Below are positions 1 to 11,371 of a stretch of DNA of 64,000 nt, piece after piece. Position numbers and translations under genes: made by a program. Position 1 is the stretch's first letter; each line of letters starts with the position of its first letter. Source of the stretch: Heliocidaris erythrogramma (taxonomy: Eukaryota; Echinodermata; Echinoidea; Camarodonta; Echinometridae); contig CM046870.1 of the NCBI GenBank assembly GCA_025617745.1, positions 11,336,410 through 11,400,409 on the forward strand, given 5' to 3'. The notes beneath the pieces were generated by a model, which saw nothing but the letters and a program-made list of their open reading frames with translations, was not told where the DNA came from and ran no database searches.

Positions 1-837
1 AGACGAATATAGTCTTAGGAATAATAAAATAAAAGATTTTGAGTTATGAAAACTGCAACTCTCAATCATTGCAAGATATGGCATATTGACAAAATCTATC
101 AAGCTCTTCTCCTAAAGAAAATGCGCTATTGGTAAAAATACCCTTTTACATCTACCAATATATTCTGCAAAAAGTATGAAAGTGCTGAAAATTGCATACA
201 CAGTTTCAATTCAGTTCAATTTTATTTTAGTTTCTAATATTTTATATCAAATAAAACTTTGTCATATGTTTAAAGGTTATCAGGAGTACTTGCAGTGTGA
301 TTTCAGTTTGACACTAACTTTACTTTTGAATTGCTTGTCAATTGCCATGTTTTAACTTCAAATTCTACAATATTTAGGACATTTTAGGTGCTTTATTTTC
401 ATGGAATGTATTCATAAAATGCTTTTAGGTTGGATACAAATGGATGGGAACTCTCTCCATTTTCTTCCATACATTACCAATACTCCAGATGACATTTAAA
501 TGTACATTTATGGACAGAACTAACTGCAGTTTAGTATAAGTTTAAGTTTCATGTCATGCAATCATGAAACAAGTAGAACATTTACATTTTATGTGAATAA
601 AACATTTAGCGCTCCTTATGGAGATAGAAGCACCGAAATTGTATATGAAATACATGCAAGCATCTGTGGAATTCTTAAGAGCATCCTAAAAAACAGATAG
701 TTGTTTGAAATATAGAAGAAATCCACTCCAGAATTTATTCTTCTTATTTCATGAGAAAACATCATACAGAACAGTACAAATGTCACACAAATCTCATACA
801 GGAAGATATGACATTTCAAAATTTCATTTTTATTTTC
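1..837. other. No gene recognised
   Basis: AT-rich sequence with only short ORFs that look random. I see no splice-flanked coding block, RNA gene or repeat with clear ends here. Confidence 0.4.
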
Positions 838-1127
838 TTGACCAGTCCTTGCAAATATTTAAATGGGCGAGTAGATGTCATCACCTCATATTTTTTTCAA
901 ATACACTGTATATGGATTTCTAAAAAAAACTTTAAGCTCACACTCGTAACACATATCCCCATAGCAAAATGTATTATTTCTCCTTTATTTCGGGCGGTGA
1001 TAAGACAAGTTTTAGATTCTCATAGCTGAAATATAAAACTTTTGTCATTTCTGTATATGAAAAGGATAGCGAATTGTGAGGCAATGATATCATCACCTCG
1101 CTCATTAAAACACTAAGGACTGGTCAA
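838..1127. mobile_element. Small MITE-like element, about 290 bp
   Basis: The two ends are imperfect inverted repeats of about 40 bp: both read TTGACCAGTCCTT inward, followed by related blocks (ATTTAAATGGGCGAG on the left, TTTTAATGAGCGAG on the right) and then GATG. There is no coding capacity, and no target-site duplication is obvious, so superfamily is not assigned. A related GGACTGGTCAAAAA motif recurs near 57.26 kb. Confidence 0.6.
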
Positions 1128-1357
1128 AAAGTGTTTTTCCCCCAAAATATGAACTTTCATAATGTCATAACTTCCTTATTTCTTATCCAATATCTTTTAG
1201 CATTGTTTCATATTTAATTTGTTTCTGTATGTTTTAAACCTGTAGAGAGGATTCTTTCTTTAATTATTGCCAGTTGCAACTACATCTTTTTACAGATTAT
1301 TTGAGTATTCTTCTGTGTCCATTGGCAAGGCTTCTTCTTCCTCCTGCAGTTCTGGAG

Positions 1358-1485
1358 TTACAGGCTCCGAAGCTCCAGATCATTCTTTGGTACGTTTCGA
1401 TAAATGTACTTCAAGTAGTATTGAATGCCACTTTCCACCTCGTCAAGCGGAGCAGATCTTGTCCGTTCGTTGCCCCTCACAGTCG
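1358..1485 (-). CDS. Exon 4 (3'-most coding exon seen) of DUF4806-like gene
   Basis: On the minus strand a good acceptor (tttcttttccag) precedes 1485. Read in phase 1 the exon encodes 41 residues, TVRGNERTRSAPLDEVESG..., then SL and TAA (1360-1358). The stretch APLDEVESGIQYYLKYI fits the usual tail of DUF4806 proteins, where a conserved helix (E-x-E-x-x-I-x-x-[YW]-L) follows the core domain. The phase matches the donor TTTG|GTAAAT that ends exon 3. After the TAA, a different frame stays open to a stop at 1292-1290 and encodes an acidic tail (PELQEEEEALPMDTEEY). This suggests a second frameshift or alternative 3' splicing. The exon assignment is inferred from phase and family resemblance; no transcript was available. 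Confidence 0.55.
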
Positions 1486-1775
1486 CTGGAAAAGAAATAG
1501 AATGTGAAAGGTACAAATAATTAAAAATCTAAATATTACCTCTCAGATCCAAAAAATACTGTATTGCTTCACTTCTCACATTTAGCAAATACCTGAAATA
1601 CATGGCCTGAAAATAAACTGCAATGGCCTGAATTCAGACTTTTGCCTGGAAACTGGCATCTTTGTACACATTTTATTATACTGACCACTAAAATTGTTTT
1701 GTAGACCTTTCTTTTTTTTTTTTTTTTTTTACCACGGGAGATGGCGAGTTCACTTCTAGGAAACTTTGGCAGTAA

Positions 1776-1931
1776 CAGGCGCGGATCCAGAGGGGGCGCA
1801 AGGGGCGTGCGCCCCCCGCCCGTTTTGTCTGACAAAGTATGCCCCCGGACCCCCTAGATGGCCGTTTGGCTTCGTCAAACGGAGGGTTCCTCAGTGTGCG
1901 CCCCCTTCTGAAAATCCTGTATCCGCCCCTG
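1776..1931. repeat. GC-rich dispersed repeat with GGATCC ends
   Basis: A short block of purine/pyrimidine-asymmetric GC-rich sequence stands out from the AT-rich surroundings. Its edges form an imperfect inverted repeat (aggcgcggatccag... on the left, ...tgtatccgcccctg on the right). A similar GGATCC-edged block lies at 17863-17953. It is probably a small non-autonomous DNA element, but no target duplication is clear. Confidence 0.4.
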
Positions 1932-2186
1932 AGTAAAGCTGTTTTTCAATTAAAAACAGAATGCTAGAAGCATAACGAACTTCAAAAGGCACCAGTTCAA
2001 ACACTGTAATGAAGCTAACAGCCCTTAGAGGTAAAAACATCTCTGAAGATCTTTATCTTAATTTCTGCCTAATGATGCAAACAACAGTCCTTCTGGATTA
2101 GAGCATTATGGCAGTTAAGCAGAGGGAAGGCAGAAAGAGTTAAGCATACAAACATACCTATTTGACAATATTTTGAAACACTTAAG

Positions 2187-2215
2187 AATATATATATATA
2201 TATATATATATATAT
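2187..2215. repeat. (TA)n microsatellite
   Basis: About 14 uninterrupted TA units. Confidence 0.9.
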
Positions 2216-2381
2216 CCAAGTTACTTTGTGATAAATAATGTGGGGGTCCAAAAAATAATTTAAATGTAATCTTCTAGATGTCTGCAACTATCTGCTTATG
2301 ATTCAAGAAGAAAAGAAAATCAACAGACTCTTCTGAAGATGAGAAAATGTATATACATCTATTTACCAAAGATAACATCTA

Positions 2382-2524
2382 TCATCGCCTTATATCCCGA
2401 AAACTTGTGCTTCTGCCACGTTGTCCCATCCAACTGAATTGCACAGACAACTGAGGGTCCATCATTGTGTCCAGCACACGCCTTACTGATTCTTTGGTGG
2501 CCCCTCCACATCTCTTTAAAGTAG
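2382..2524 (-). CDS. Exon 3 of DUF4806-like gene, probably frameshifted
   Basis: Joined in phase to exon 2, this 143-nt exon reads LKRCGGATKESVRRVLD, MMDPQLSVQFSWMGQRG, then SFRDIRR and TGA (2384-2382). CGG, SVRRVL and QFSW-G-RG follow the DUF4806 pattern (GG...vrril...lal.fnw.G.kgk.aF.dl). The domain should continue past SFRDIR. In another frame the same bases give KAMIDVIF and run into a good donor (TTTG|GTAAAT) whose phase fits exon 4. The simplest reading is a one-base indel near 2390 that shifted the frame onto a stop. The acceptor used (tttgaatag|CTACT) lies in the terminal repeat of the MITE at 2520-3447. The function of DUF4806 proteins is unknown to me beyond being repeat-rich gene families in animals. 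Confidence 0.6.
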
Positions 2525-3447
2525 CTATTCAAAGAAAATCAAAAATATGGCAATTAATGTATCACTAGAAACTGGGAAGCTTACAGATGGCAATCGTATA
2601 AGTTTTATGTCAACTGCGTATCTGATGATTATAAAACAACACAAATGAAAGCTCTTCTCAGCATCTGGAATATCCGAGGATTCGCCAGAAATATAGCGAT
2701 GTTTTGATGTCGTCACACTCGGGATCGATCCTGCTTAAGCAGACGACTTCCTATAATGAATGAACGTAATTGCAATGCAATTATTTATCAAATTATAAAG
2801 AGTTTGGTGTATTTAAACATGACCTTATTTCACACCATTATAAAGGGAAAGTGAAACTGATTCTGATAGCTAAAACCGTTTGATTGTGAATACACAGGAG
2901 AAGGGTCAATGATCAATGAAATAAACCCCACTTTCAAATTGAAAAGCCCTCCGAATAATAGCAGGATGGTATTCGTTCCCTCTTGAAACGCCGAACATGC
3001 CCGGTGCAAGCAGCTGAAAATACAATGGCGTCTTATTTTGTTTACAAGTGACTGATTCCTTTATTTTTTTAACGCTGCATTTTTCATCAAAATAATACCA
3101 TACACGAAGTTAAGAGTGAGGCAACAGACTAACATTAAGACTGACGCTAGTGAAGGAAGAGAAATAAGTGAAGAGGAGATGACAAAATAGGCTCTGAAAA
3201 TGTGTAAGATGTTATGGGACATCGTCTGCTTAGACAGGACTGGTCCATGGTGTGTCGTCACATATCTCAGCAGCGTTCGAGGAGCTCTTCAGCTGCTATA
3301 TCGGGGGCTGTATTTTACCGTTTTATAATTGATATAATCATTACTTCAAATGTTTCCAAGCGTTGAATTTGGATAACCTTGTTTAATTTATGCCATCTAT
3401 GCAATAATAAGTATTAAGCCAATATTTAAAATCATTAAAGTTCTACT
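2520..3447. mobile_element. TTAA-flanked MITE (copy 1 of family also at 19441-20384)
   Basis: About 900 bp align closely with 19441-20384, for example around 2537-2640 versus 19454-19560. Both ends of this copy read TTAA then AGTAG inward (TTAA at 2516-2519 and 3448-3451). That fits a TTAA target duplication, as made by piggyBac- and Kolobok-type transposases. No transposase is encoded, so it is non-autonomous. Subterminal inverted pieces containing GTCTGCTTAGACAGGA-type sequence lie about 500 bp apart inside it. It sits exactly at the 5' edge of exon 3 of the DUF4806-like gene. Confidence 0.7.
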
Positions 3448-4070
3448 TTAAGTATGATATCTGGAAAAATGAAAGGGAATAGCAGTAAACATGTATTATT
3501 CTCACTTTCATGCGTCTTCCTATCTGATTTAAACATGCATAAGATCTCACAATTGAAACCGATACTGATTTCAAAAGTTCTTTCAAACTTAATTATTCCA
3601 AGCAGAGGTCAATTTCATTATAGGCATGCAAACTCTGGAAGACCTACAATGTGGATGCAAAGCATTGTTTTTCCTCCTGCAAGCTCTGTAAACAACTGAA
3701 ATTGATAACTATATTGCAAAGAAAAGGCATTTAGCAGCAGCTTTGCAAGCAAGACAAAAACAAACTTGCTGGCTGTTTGAAGTCATGACATAGCTGCAGA
3801 ACAATTAATTGACCTCTCCTGTATGTAATAATGGAAATATAATATTCTCCAAAAATAATTGTCAATTTCAATTCTGGAATGAACATGCATGTCACAAACA
3901 GTATATTTAATTCAACTTTCTACAATAAACAAATATGCTGTTGAAATTTAATTTGAAAGTTAATTTTCCCAATTAAGCTGAATGTTTGCATTAATAATTG
4001 AGTATAAAGTGCAGAAGAAAGTTAATGAATCAACTGTATAACACTATTATAAGCAGATAAAGACACTCAC

Positions 4071-4286
4071 AAATTGCTTTTTTTGCAAGATCCTCCTGAA
4101 GGATCGTGTTGACCTCACATAAGTCTTGAACGTTATTAAGTGGAAGAGAGGGTATTCCTTCTGGTATATCAGCAATTTCAGCCACTCTGCCCTTCTCCAT
4201 TTTGGCACGGATTGCCCCAAGAAGTTTCCGGTTTTCCCTCACCTCCGACTTGACTTCCTCCATCTTATTATGCAATCGTCTCAATT
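4071..4286 (-). CDS. Exon 2 of DUF4806-like gene (coiled coil plus domain start)
   Basis: This 216-nt exon is bounded by a strong acceptor (caatttaatttcag) and a near-perfect donor (ATTT|GTGAGTGTC). It starts and ends in phase 1, so it is a symmetric exon. It encodes about 72 residues: a heptad-like charged helix (LRRLHNKMEEVKSEVRENRK, then LLGAIRAKMEKG) followed by IPEGIPSLPLNNVQDLCEVN and LAKKAI. This matches the way DUF4806 begins ([FL]PL.[ST]...L...E..L), after a coiled coil that probably mediates self-association. With exon 3 the join reads AKKAI-STLKRCGG, the expected spacing for the family. The 5' end of the gene (start codon, promoter) was not found in the window. Confidence 0.75.
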
Positions 4287-4592
4287 CTGAAATTAAATTG
4301 AAATATGAAAGCATTTATTTTTGTTTCTTTTTTGTATTTTTTCCTTATTCAATTGTAAATATTGTACATTCCAATCCAATCAGGGTATTTATATAGCACC
4401 AATATCTAGTTGCCTAATCAAAGGCGATGTTGAGACTGAAAAAAATACCAAAATGTCTCTTTTGATTTCTGCCTGACACCATACAATTTTAGGCAAATTA
4501 TTTATTTCCCCCTAATTTTCTACCTTCAATTTCATGACATTTTTAATTTAGAAAACACATTTGATGTGACATTTGGGAGTAAATTTCATGAC

Positions 4593-4713
4593 CTTTGAAC
4601 TGGGCCATATTTGCCCACGATCTAATCGGCTCATCTCGTGTCATGCACTGCCGGTTTCCCTGAGCCAATTGTGTAGGTGCGATTTTGTTCAGGCAGATGG
4701 ATGGACCGACAAC
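4593..4713 (-). CDS. Exon 1 seen of DUF4806-like gene
   Basis: Minus-strand exon candidate of 121 nt following the acceptor ttatgttttcag and ending AAAG|GTCATG, a weak donor. It starts in phase 0 and ends in phase 1, exactly what exon 2 needs: the junction codon becomes GAA and reads ...MAQFK-E-LRRLHNK. The encoded 40 residues (VVGPSICLNKIAPTQLAQGN, QCMTRDEPIRSWANMAQFK) match nothing I recognise. Upstream exons must exist because no start codon is present. The support is phase agreement and open frame only. Confidence 0.45.
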
Positions 4714-5330
4714 CTGAAAACATAATGCACCTACAAGCCCTATCAGGAGTATAGGCAATAAAAGACAATCATAGAATATGTTTGGTTTGTTTAGAAATTT
4801 CGAATTTTTCACTCTTTTTTCTGAAATGTGCGTATGAACAGATCGAGGTGCCATCATGAATGCCCCCCCCCCCCCCAAGAAAAGAATAAGTGACATAAAC
4901 TAATAAATAAATCAAATGAAGGAATAAATTCATCAGAGACTTGCCTGATGGTGCCTTATATTTAAAAGCACTTCACTCTAACTCTAACAGTTTAATATTA
5001 CAGTAACGTTAGTAACAATATTATTGGACAAAAAACATAGCCTATAGGGTACACTGCCTAACAGTTTGTATTTAGTCTACTTATTTCGATGTTTACTTCA
5101 ATGTAAGTAGACTTAACTCTGGCAGTATTTAAATGATCACTAAATGATAATTTGTAATTGTATATATAATTTAATGTCCCAATGAAAGTGACAAAATACA
5201 GCACTCAGCAGATGCATAATTTCGACTGTAATGTATAATAACGGTCACTTGACAAATGTGATTGATAGTATACTGACAGTTCTACAAACAGTGTGACTAA
5301 TAATAACACACGTTGTCCCACGGTGAACAT

Positions 5331-5570
5331 GGCAAACAAAGAAGCGGACAAAATATACAGCTCCTCATTGTACCTTCCACACTTGCTCTGGTAGACAAAA
5401 TAATATCCCTTCATTGCTATTATGTAAGATTATGTAGAGCAGGTGCCACATGCATATTCACCTGTTCTACTTATCTTACATAATAGCAATGAAGGGATGT
5501 TCTTTTGTCTACCGAACAATTGTGGAGGGTACAATGAGGATCTGTATATTTTGTCCGCTCTCTTTTGCCA
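5331..5570. repeat. Foldback (inverted repeat) sequence
   Basis: The left arm (about 5331-5434) and right arm (about 5455-5570) are imperfect reverse complements sharing long blocks, for example AGCGGACAAAATATACAG, CCTCATTGTACC and CATTGCTATTATGTAAGAT. The loop is about 20 nt. A transcript would form a stem of about 100 bp. No target duplication or coding sequence is visible. It could be a foldback MITE or a template for small RNAs. Confidence 0.7.
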
Positions 5571-5854
5571 CTGCATGCATCGTGCTCCTAGTGTCTATCT
5601 AACTGCTACTGTCTTAGCTACACATAATGCACAGTGTGGTGTGAATACCTAACTTACTTGCCACGAAACCTGAACTTAAACTTTGATGGAAGGTCTTTAG
5701 AAGATCAACGAAGACGAGTTCGTATGCCTAAGAAGTTAGAGTAACCTGTTCCACTGCTATTTTTTCACATGCACACACTCCACGCTGAGTCGAGCAGCGC
5801 GGCAATGCACGCACGTGAAACGACGGACGAGTAAAACGATCACGTTAAAAAACA

Positions 5855-5886
<32 letters not shown>
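5855..5886. repeat. Poly(A) tract
   Basis: About 32 consecutive A with interrupted A-rich flanks. It could be an old retroposon tail, but no body was identified. Confidence 0.8.
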
Positions 5887-5887
<1 letters not shown>

Positions 5888-6159
5888 AAAAAAACCCCCA
5901 TTGTGTCAGCAAGATAATTGTATACATTGCGTACCGGCCGTGCATGCCTAGCCTGCCAGGCTAGCCGTGTATCAATATCACGCGCTAGTTGAGTGGCTCG
6001 ATGACGTAGCCTGCAGTCAATACTGTATCATTTAATTGTATTAATTATCCTTTCTTCTTCTTTCCCTTATGTTTGCAATAGCAAAAAATTATTTAGCTTT
6101 TATATCCAAAGTCTAGCGAATGCATGTTCTGATATCCTTTTTTCTAGGGCACATATCGA

Positions 6160-9100
6160 ACCATAAGTGGTATATTGACGTCAAAATCACGTCATGAACT
6201 GGTCATTAAAAAAAATATAGACATTGTCTAATTAATCCCAAACCGTTCCCATGTTTAGATTTAAACTGAATAATCGTTCATAAGTGGTAAATAATTGACG
6301 TCAAAATTACGTCATGAACTAGTCATTCGGAGCTGGTCGTCAGTTGGCAATGAAGTCACGTAATAATTAGGTGGTTTTTTTTTTGGTCTTGAATAATTGT
6401 TCATATAAGTGGTAAATAACTGACGTCAAAATCACGTCATGAACTAGTCATTCTTAGCTGGTCGTGAGTTGGAATTGAAGTCACATAATATTAACGTCTA
6501 TTTTTGGTCTTGAATAATCGTTAAACAAGTGGTAAATACTTGACGTCAAAATTACGTCATGAACTAGGCGTTCGTAGCTGGCCGTGAGTTGGAAATGAAG
6601 TCACGTAATAATTACGTCGTTTTTTGGTCTTGAATAATCGTTCATATAAGTGGTAAATAATTGACTTCAAAATCACGTCATGAAATAGTAATGGATAGTT
6701 CGTAATAATTACGTCGTCTTTTGGTCTTGAATAATCGTTCATAAGTGGTAAATAATTGACGTCAAAATCACGTCATGAACTAGTCATTCTTAGCTGGTCG
6801 TGAGTTGGAATTGAAGTCACGTAATAATCACTTCGTTTTTTTGGTCTTGAATAATCGTTAAACAAATGGTAAATACTTGACGTCGAAATCACGTCGTGAA
6901 CTAGTCATTCTTAGCTGGTCGTGAAGTCACGTAATATTAACGTCGATTTTTGGTCTTGAATAATCGTTAAACAAGTGGTAAATAATTGACGTCAAAATCA
7001 CGTCATGAACTAGTCATTCTTAGCTGGTCGTGAGTTGGCAATGAAGTGACGTTATAATTACGTCGTTTTTTAATAGGTCTTGAATTGTTCATATAAGTGG
7101 AAAATAACTGACGTCAAAATCACGTCATGTGAGTTGGAATAGAAGTCACGTAATATTAACGTCGATTTTTGGTCTTGAATAAGCGTTAAACAGGTGGTAA
7201 ATACTTGACGTCAAAATCACGTCATGAACTAGTCATTCGTAGCTGGCTGTGAGTTGGAAATGAAGTCACGTAATAATTACGTCGTTTTTTGGTCTTGAAT
7301 AATCGTTCATATAAGTGGTAAATAATTTACGCTAAAATCACGTCATGAAATAGTAATGGATAGTGCGATTCTTAACTGGTCGTGGGTTGGCAATGACATG
7401 ACGTGATAACTGCGTCGTTTTTTTGTTTTGAATAATCGTTCATAAGTGGTAAATAATTGACGTCAACATCACGTCAGGGATTAGTCATGGATGGTGAAAT
7501 AACTGATCGTCAGCTTGCAATGAAGTGACATAATAATTACGTCGTTTTTGGTCTTGAATTGTTCATATAAGTAGAAAATAACTGACGTCAAAATCACGTC
7601 GTGAACTAGTCATTCGTAGCTGGTCGTGAGTTGGCAATGAAGTGACGTAATAATTACGTCGTTTTTTGGTCTTAAATTGTTCATATAAGTGGTAAATAAT
7701 TGACGTCAAAACCACGTCATGAAATAGTAATGGATAGTGCGTAATAATTACGTCGTCTTTTGGTCTTGAATATTCGTTCATATGTGGTAAATAAGTGACG
7801 TCAAAATCACGTCATGAACTAGTCATTCTTAGCTGGTCGTGAGTTGGAATTGAAGTCACGTAATAATTACGTCGTTTTTTGGTCTTGAATAATCGTTAAA
7901 CAAGTGGTAAATACTTGACGTCAAAATCACGTCGTGAACTAGTCATTCGTAGCTGGTCGTGAGTTGGCAATGAAGTGACGTAATAATTACGTCGTTTTTG
8001 GTCTTGAATAGTTCATATAAGTGGAAAATAACTGACGTCAAAATCACGTCATGAACTAGTCATTCTTAGCTGGTCGTGAGTTGGAAATGAAGTCATGTAA
8101 TAATTACGTCGTTTTTTGGTCTTGAATAATCGTTCATATAAGTGGTAAATAATTGACGTCAAAATCACGTCATGAAATAGTAATAGATAATGCGATTCTT
8201 AACAGGTCGTGAGTTGGCAATGAAGTGACGTTATAATTACGTCGTCTTTTGGTCTTGAATAATCGTTCAAATAAGTGGTAAATAATCGACGTCAAAATCA
8301 CTTCATGAACTAGTCATGGATAGTGCAATTCTTAACTGGTCATTAGTTGGCAATGACATGACGTGACAATTGCGTCGTTTTTTGGTTTTGAATAATCGTT
8401 CATAAGTGGTAAATAATTGGCGTCACCATCACGTCAAGAATTAGTCATGGATGGTGAAATAACTGATCGTCAGCTTGCAATGAAGTGACATAATAATTAC
8501 GTCGTTTTTTGTCTTGAATTGTTCATATAAATGGAAAATAACTGACGTCAAAATCACGTCATGAACTAGTCATTCGTAGCTGGCCGTGAGTTGGAAATGA
8601 AGTAACGTAATAATTACGTCGTTTTTTGGTCTTGAATAATCGTTCATATAAGTGGTAAATAATTGACGTCAAAATCACGTCATGAACTAGTCATTCGTAG
8701 CTGGCCGTGAGTTGGAAATGAAGTCACGTAATAATTACGTCGTTTTTTGGTCTTGAATAATCGTTCATATAAGTGGTAAATAATTGACGTCAAAATCACG
8801 TCATGAAATAGTAATGGATAATGCGATTCTTAACAGGTCGTGAGTTGGCAATGAAGTGACGTAATAATTACGTCGTCTTTTGGTCTTGAATAATCGTTCA
8901 AATAAGTGGTAAATAATCGACGTCAAAATCACTTCATGAACTAGTCATGGATAGTGCAATTCTTAACTGGTCGTTAGTTGGCAATGACATGACGTGACAA
9001 TTGCGTCGTTTTTTGGTTTTGAATAATCGTTCATAAGTGGTAAATAATTGGCGTCACCATCACGTCAAGAATTAGTCATGGATGGTGAAATAACTGATCG

Positions 9101-9830
9101 TCAGCTTGCAATGAAGTGACATAATAATTACGTCGTTTTTTGTCTTGAATTGTTCATATAAGTGGAAAATAACTGACGTCAAAATCACGTCATGAACTAG
9201 TCATTCGTAGCTGGCCGTGAGTTGGAAATGAAGTAACGTAATAATTACGTCGTTTTTTGGTCTTGAATAATCGTTCATATAAGTGGTAAATAATTGACGT
9301 CAAAATCACGTCATGAACTAGTCATTCGTAGCTGGCCGTGAGTTGGAAATGAAGTAACGTAATAATTACGTCGTTTTTTGGTCTTGAATAATCGTTCATA
9401 TAAGTGGTAAATAATTGACGTCAAAATCACGTCATGAAATAGTAATGGATAGTGCGATTCTTAATTGGTCGTGAGTTGGCAATGAAGTGACGTAATAATT
9501 ACGTCGTCTTTTGGTCTTGAATAATCGTTCAAATAAGTGGTAAATAATTGACGTCAAAATCACGTCATGAACTAGTCATGGATAGTGCAATTCTTAACTG
9601 GTCGTGAGCTGGCAATGAAGTGACGTAATAATTACGTCGTTTTTGGTCTTGAATAATCCTTCATATAAGTGGTAAATACTTGACGTCAAAATCACGTCAT
9701 TAACTAGTCATGATTGTAGCTGGTCGCGAGTGGTCAATGCAGTGACGTAATAATTACGTCGTTTTTTGGTCTTGAATAATCAATCATATAAGTGGTAAAT
9801 AATTGACGTCAAAATCACGTCATAAACTAG
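6160..9830. repeat. CRE-rich minisatellite, about 31 x 118-132 bp
   Basis: Tandem array of a roughly 120-bp unit. Each unit runs: AAGTGGTAAATAATTGACG, TCAAAATCACGTCATGAAC, TAGTCATTCGTAGCTGGTCG, TGAGTTGGCAATGAAGTGAC, GTAATAATTACGTCG, then a T-run and GGTCTTGAATAATCGTTCAT. Most units contain the full palindrome TGACGTCA (the CREB/ATF consensus), a second CACGTCA half-site, and the near-palindrome GACGTAATAATTACGTC. Part of the array repeats at a 631-bp higher-order period (8171, 8802 and 9433 start equivalent stretches). ORFs in the array are by-products of the repeat. Confidence 0.95.
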
Positions 9831-10320
9831 TCATCCAAATAAGACAATACATACTCGTCTTAGAAAGTCGTCACGAAGACGTCGTAATAACGTCGTTCAT
9901 ACGACGTATGACCAGTTGACCAGAATACGACCAATATACGACGTCTTTAAGACGTCCGTCTGCTATCAGGGTACCCTGGGTATTCATAAATTTTCGTCTC
10001 CGTTTATCCATAAAAAATAAAAAAGATAATTTTTTTGGGTCCGCCCCCTCCCTATGGCGTAACAACAGAGGAAACTGCAGGGGGTCGCTAGACGTGTGAC
10101 GACATGTCATGTATACAGCTCGAGTGCGTCTACACGATATGTCGTCATCAAATTTTCACCCCCCGCAAAGTAGCGTTCCTCAGAGACGGGGCCCTCGTCA
10201 GAAAAACCACCGGGGCTCAACATTCGAGACGCTGTTACTCATTCCACAGGAAACGGAATCTCATGAAGTTGGTTTCAATTTGTTCAGAAAATATATAGCT
10301 CCCCGTGGATGAATAAAGGG
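9831..10320. other. ACGT-rich edge of the minisatellite and unique spacer
   Basis: The array decays into irregular ACGT-containing sequence (AAGACGTCGTAATAACGTCG, CGACGTATGACC, TAAGACGTCC) up to about 9960. This hints that the array and its edge belong to one larger element. The remainder shows short inverted pieces around TGTCGTCATC and no convincing gene. Confidence 0.5.
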
Positions 10321-11333
10321 TATATTTCAAAATTCGGTCAGGCTGAGGTCTTTAAAAGTGACAGCTCCGCAATTTTATATGGATATATTAGAAGATTGGG
10401 TGAATACGAGACATATAAGAAGTGTCAGCAGTAATAACCGGTACATTGGTGATGTGGTAATTTTCAATAATAAGCTTGTTCGATTTAAAGGGAATTAAAA
10501 AAAAGGAGTTTACAAACTAAGACATATTATAGGAAACGATGGCAAATTAAAATCCGATAGATATTTCGCAGAATTAGGTTTAGAAGTAAAGGTAATAGGT
10601 TAAAGCACCTTTGTGTGTGTATACCTTTGGGTTGGAAAAGGAATTTTAGAATGGAAAAAATAATAACTCTGAAACTGATTTCATTTTGGGTGGGACAATA
10701 ACTAGTATATCTAACTTAAAATCAAAACAAATATATTTACAACTCATCAAGAAAGAAGGTTTTGAACCACTGGTTTTTGAAAGAATGGAAAGAAATTACG
10801 GTTTTACTTACAAGGAAATAGAAAAAATATTTTTAAGGTTAAGACATTAAATAGTCAGCAAGAGAGTTCCAATTTAGACTTATACATGACATTATATATA
10901 AAAACCATCATCTTTTCCGGTTTGGTTTTGTTGCAAGTGATTTATGTTCTTTTTGTGAAAAAGAAGAAGAAGAAACATATAAACATTTATTTTATTCTTG
11001 CGAATATGCGCAATTAATCTGGGAATCATGCTCGAGATTTTTAAATTATATTGCTTTACGGAATTGTAGCTGGAAAGAAATTCTGTTTGGGAGGGAGGAA
11101 AGAAATAAAGGAAAACACCAATTGTTAAACCATATTCCAATTCTTGTAAAATATTTGATCTTTAAAAACAGAGTGCATAAGAAACCACCTTCTTTTAATG
11201 AAATAAAAAATAATATTGTAGGAGATAGGTTAGAGAAGAGAAAATTGGCATCGATTATAGGGAACCCTTACTACCATTTTCCAATGGGAAAACCTACATA
11301 ACCAACAACGAAGAGCCCAGAGCCCATCGACCA

Positions 11334-11371
<38 letters not shown>

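Noticed and set aside
1267..1507. Two overlapping plus-strand ORFs
   Set aside because: They are antisense to exon 4 of the DUF4806-like gene, whose strand is fixed by splice signals and phase.
2382..2524. The alternative fully open frame of exon 3 as the true one along its whole length
   Set aside because: Its first part has no DUF4806 resemblance while the other frame matches strongly; only its last part fits, so a frameshift is preferred.
6557..7781. Two similar minus-strand ORFs (about 60-72 residues)
   Set aside because: They are translations of the CRE minisatellite unit; the similarity reflects the DNA repeat.
6160..9830. CRISPR-like array
   Set aside because: Units of about 120 bp repeat throughout with no unique spacers, and the genome is eukaryotic.
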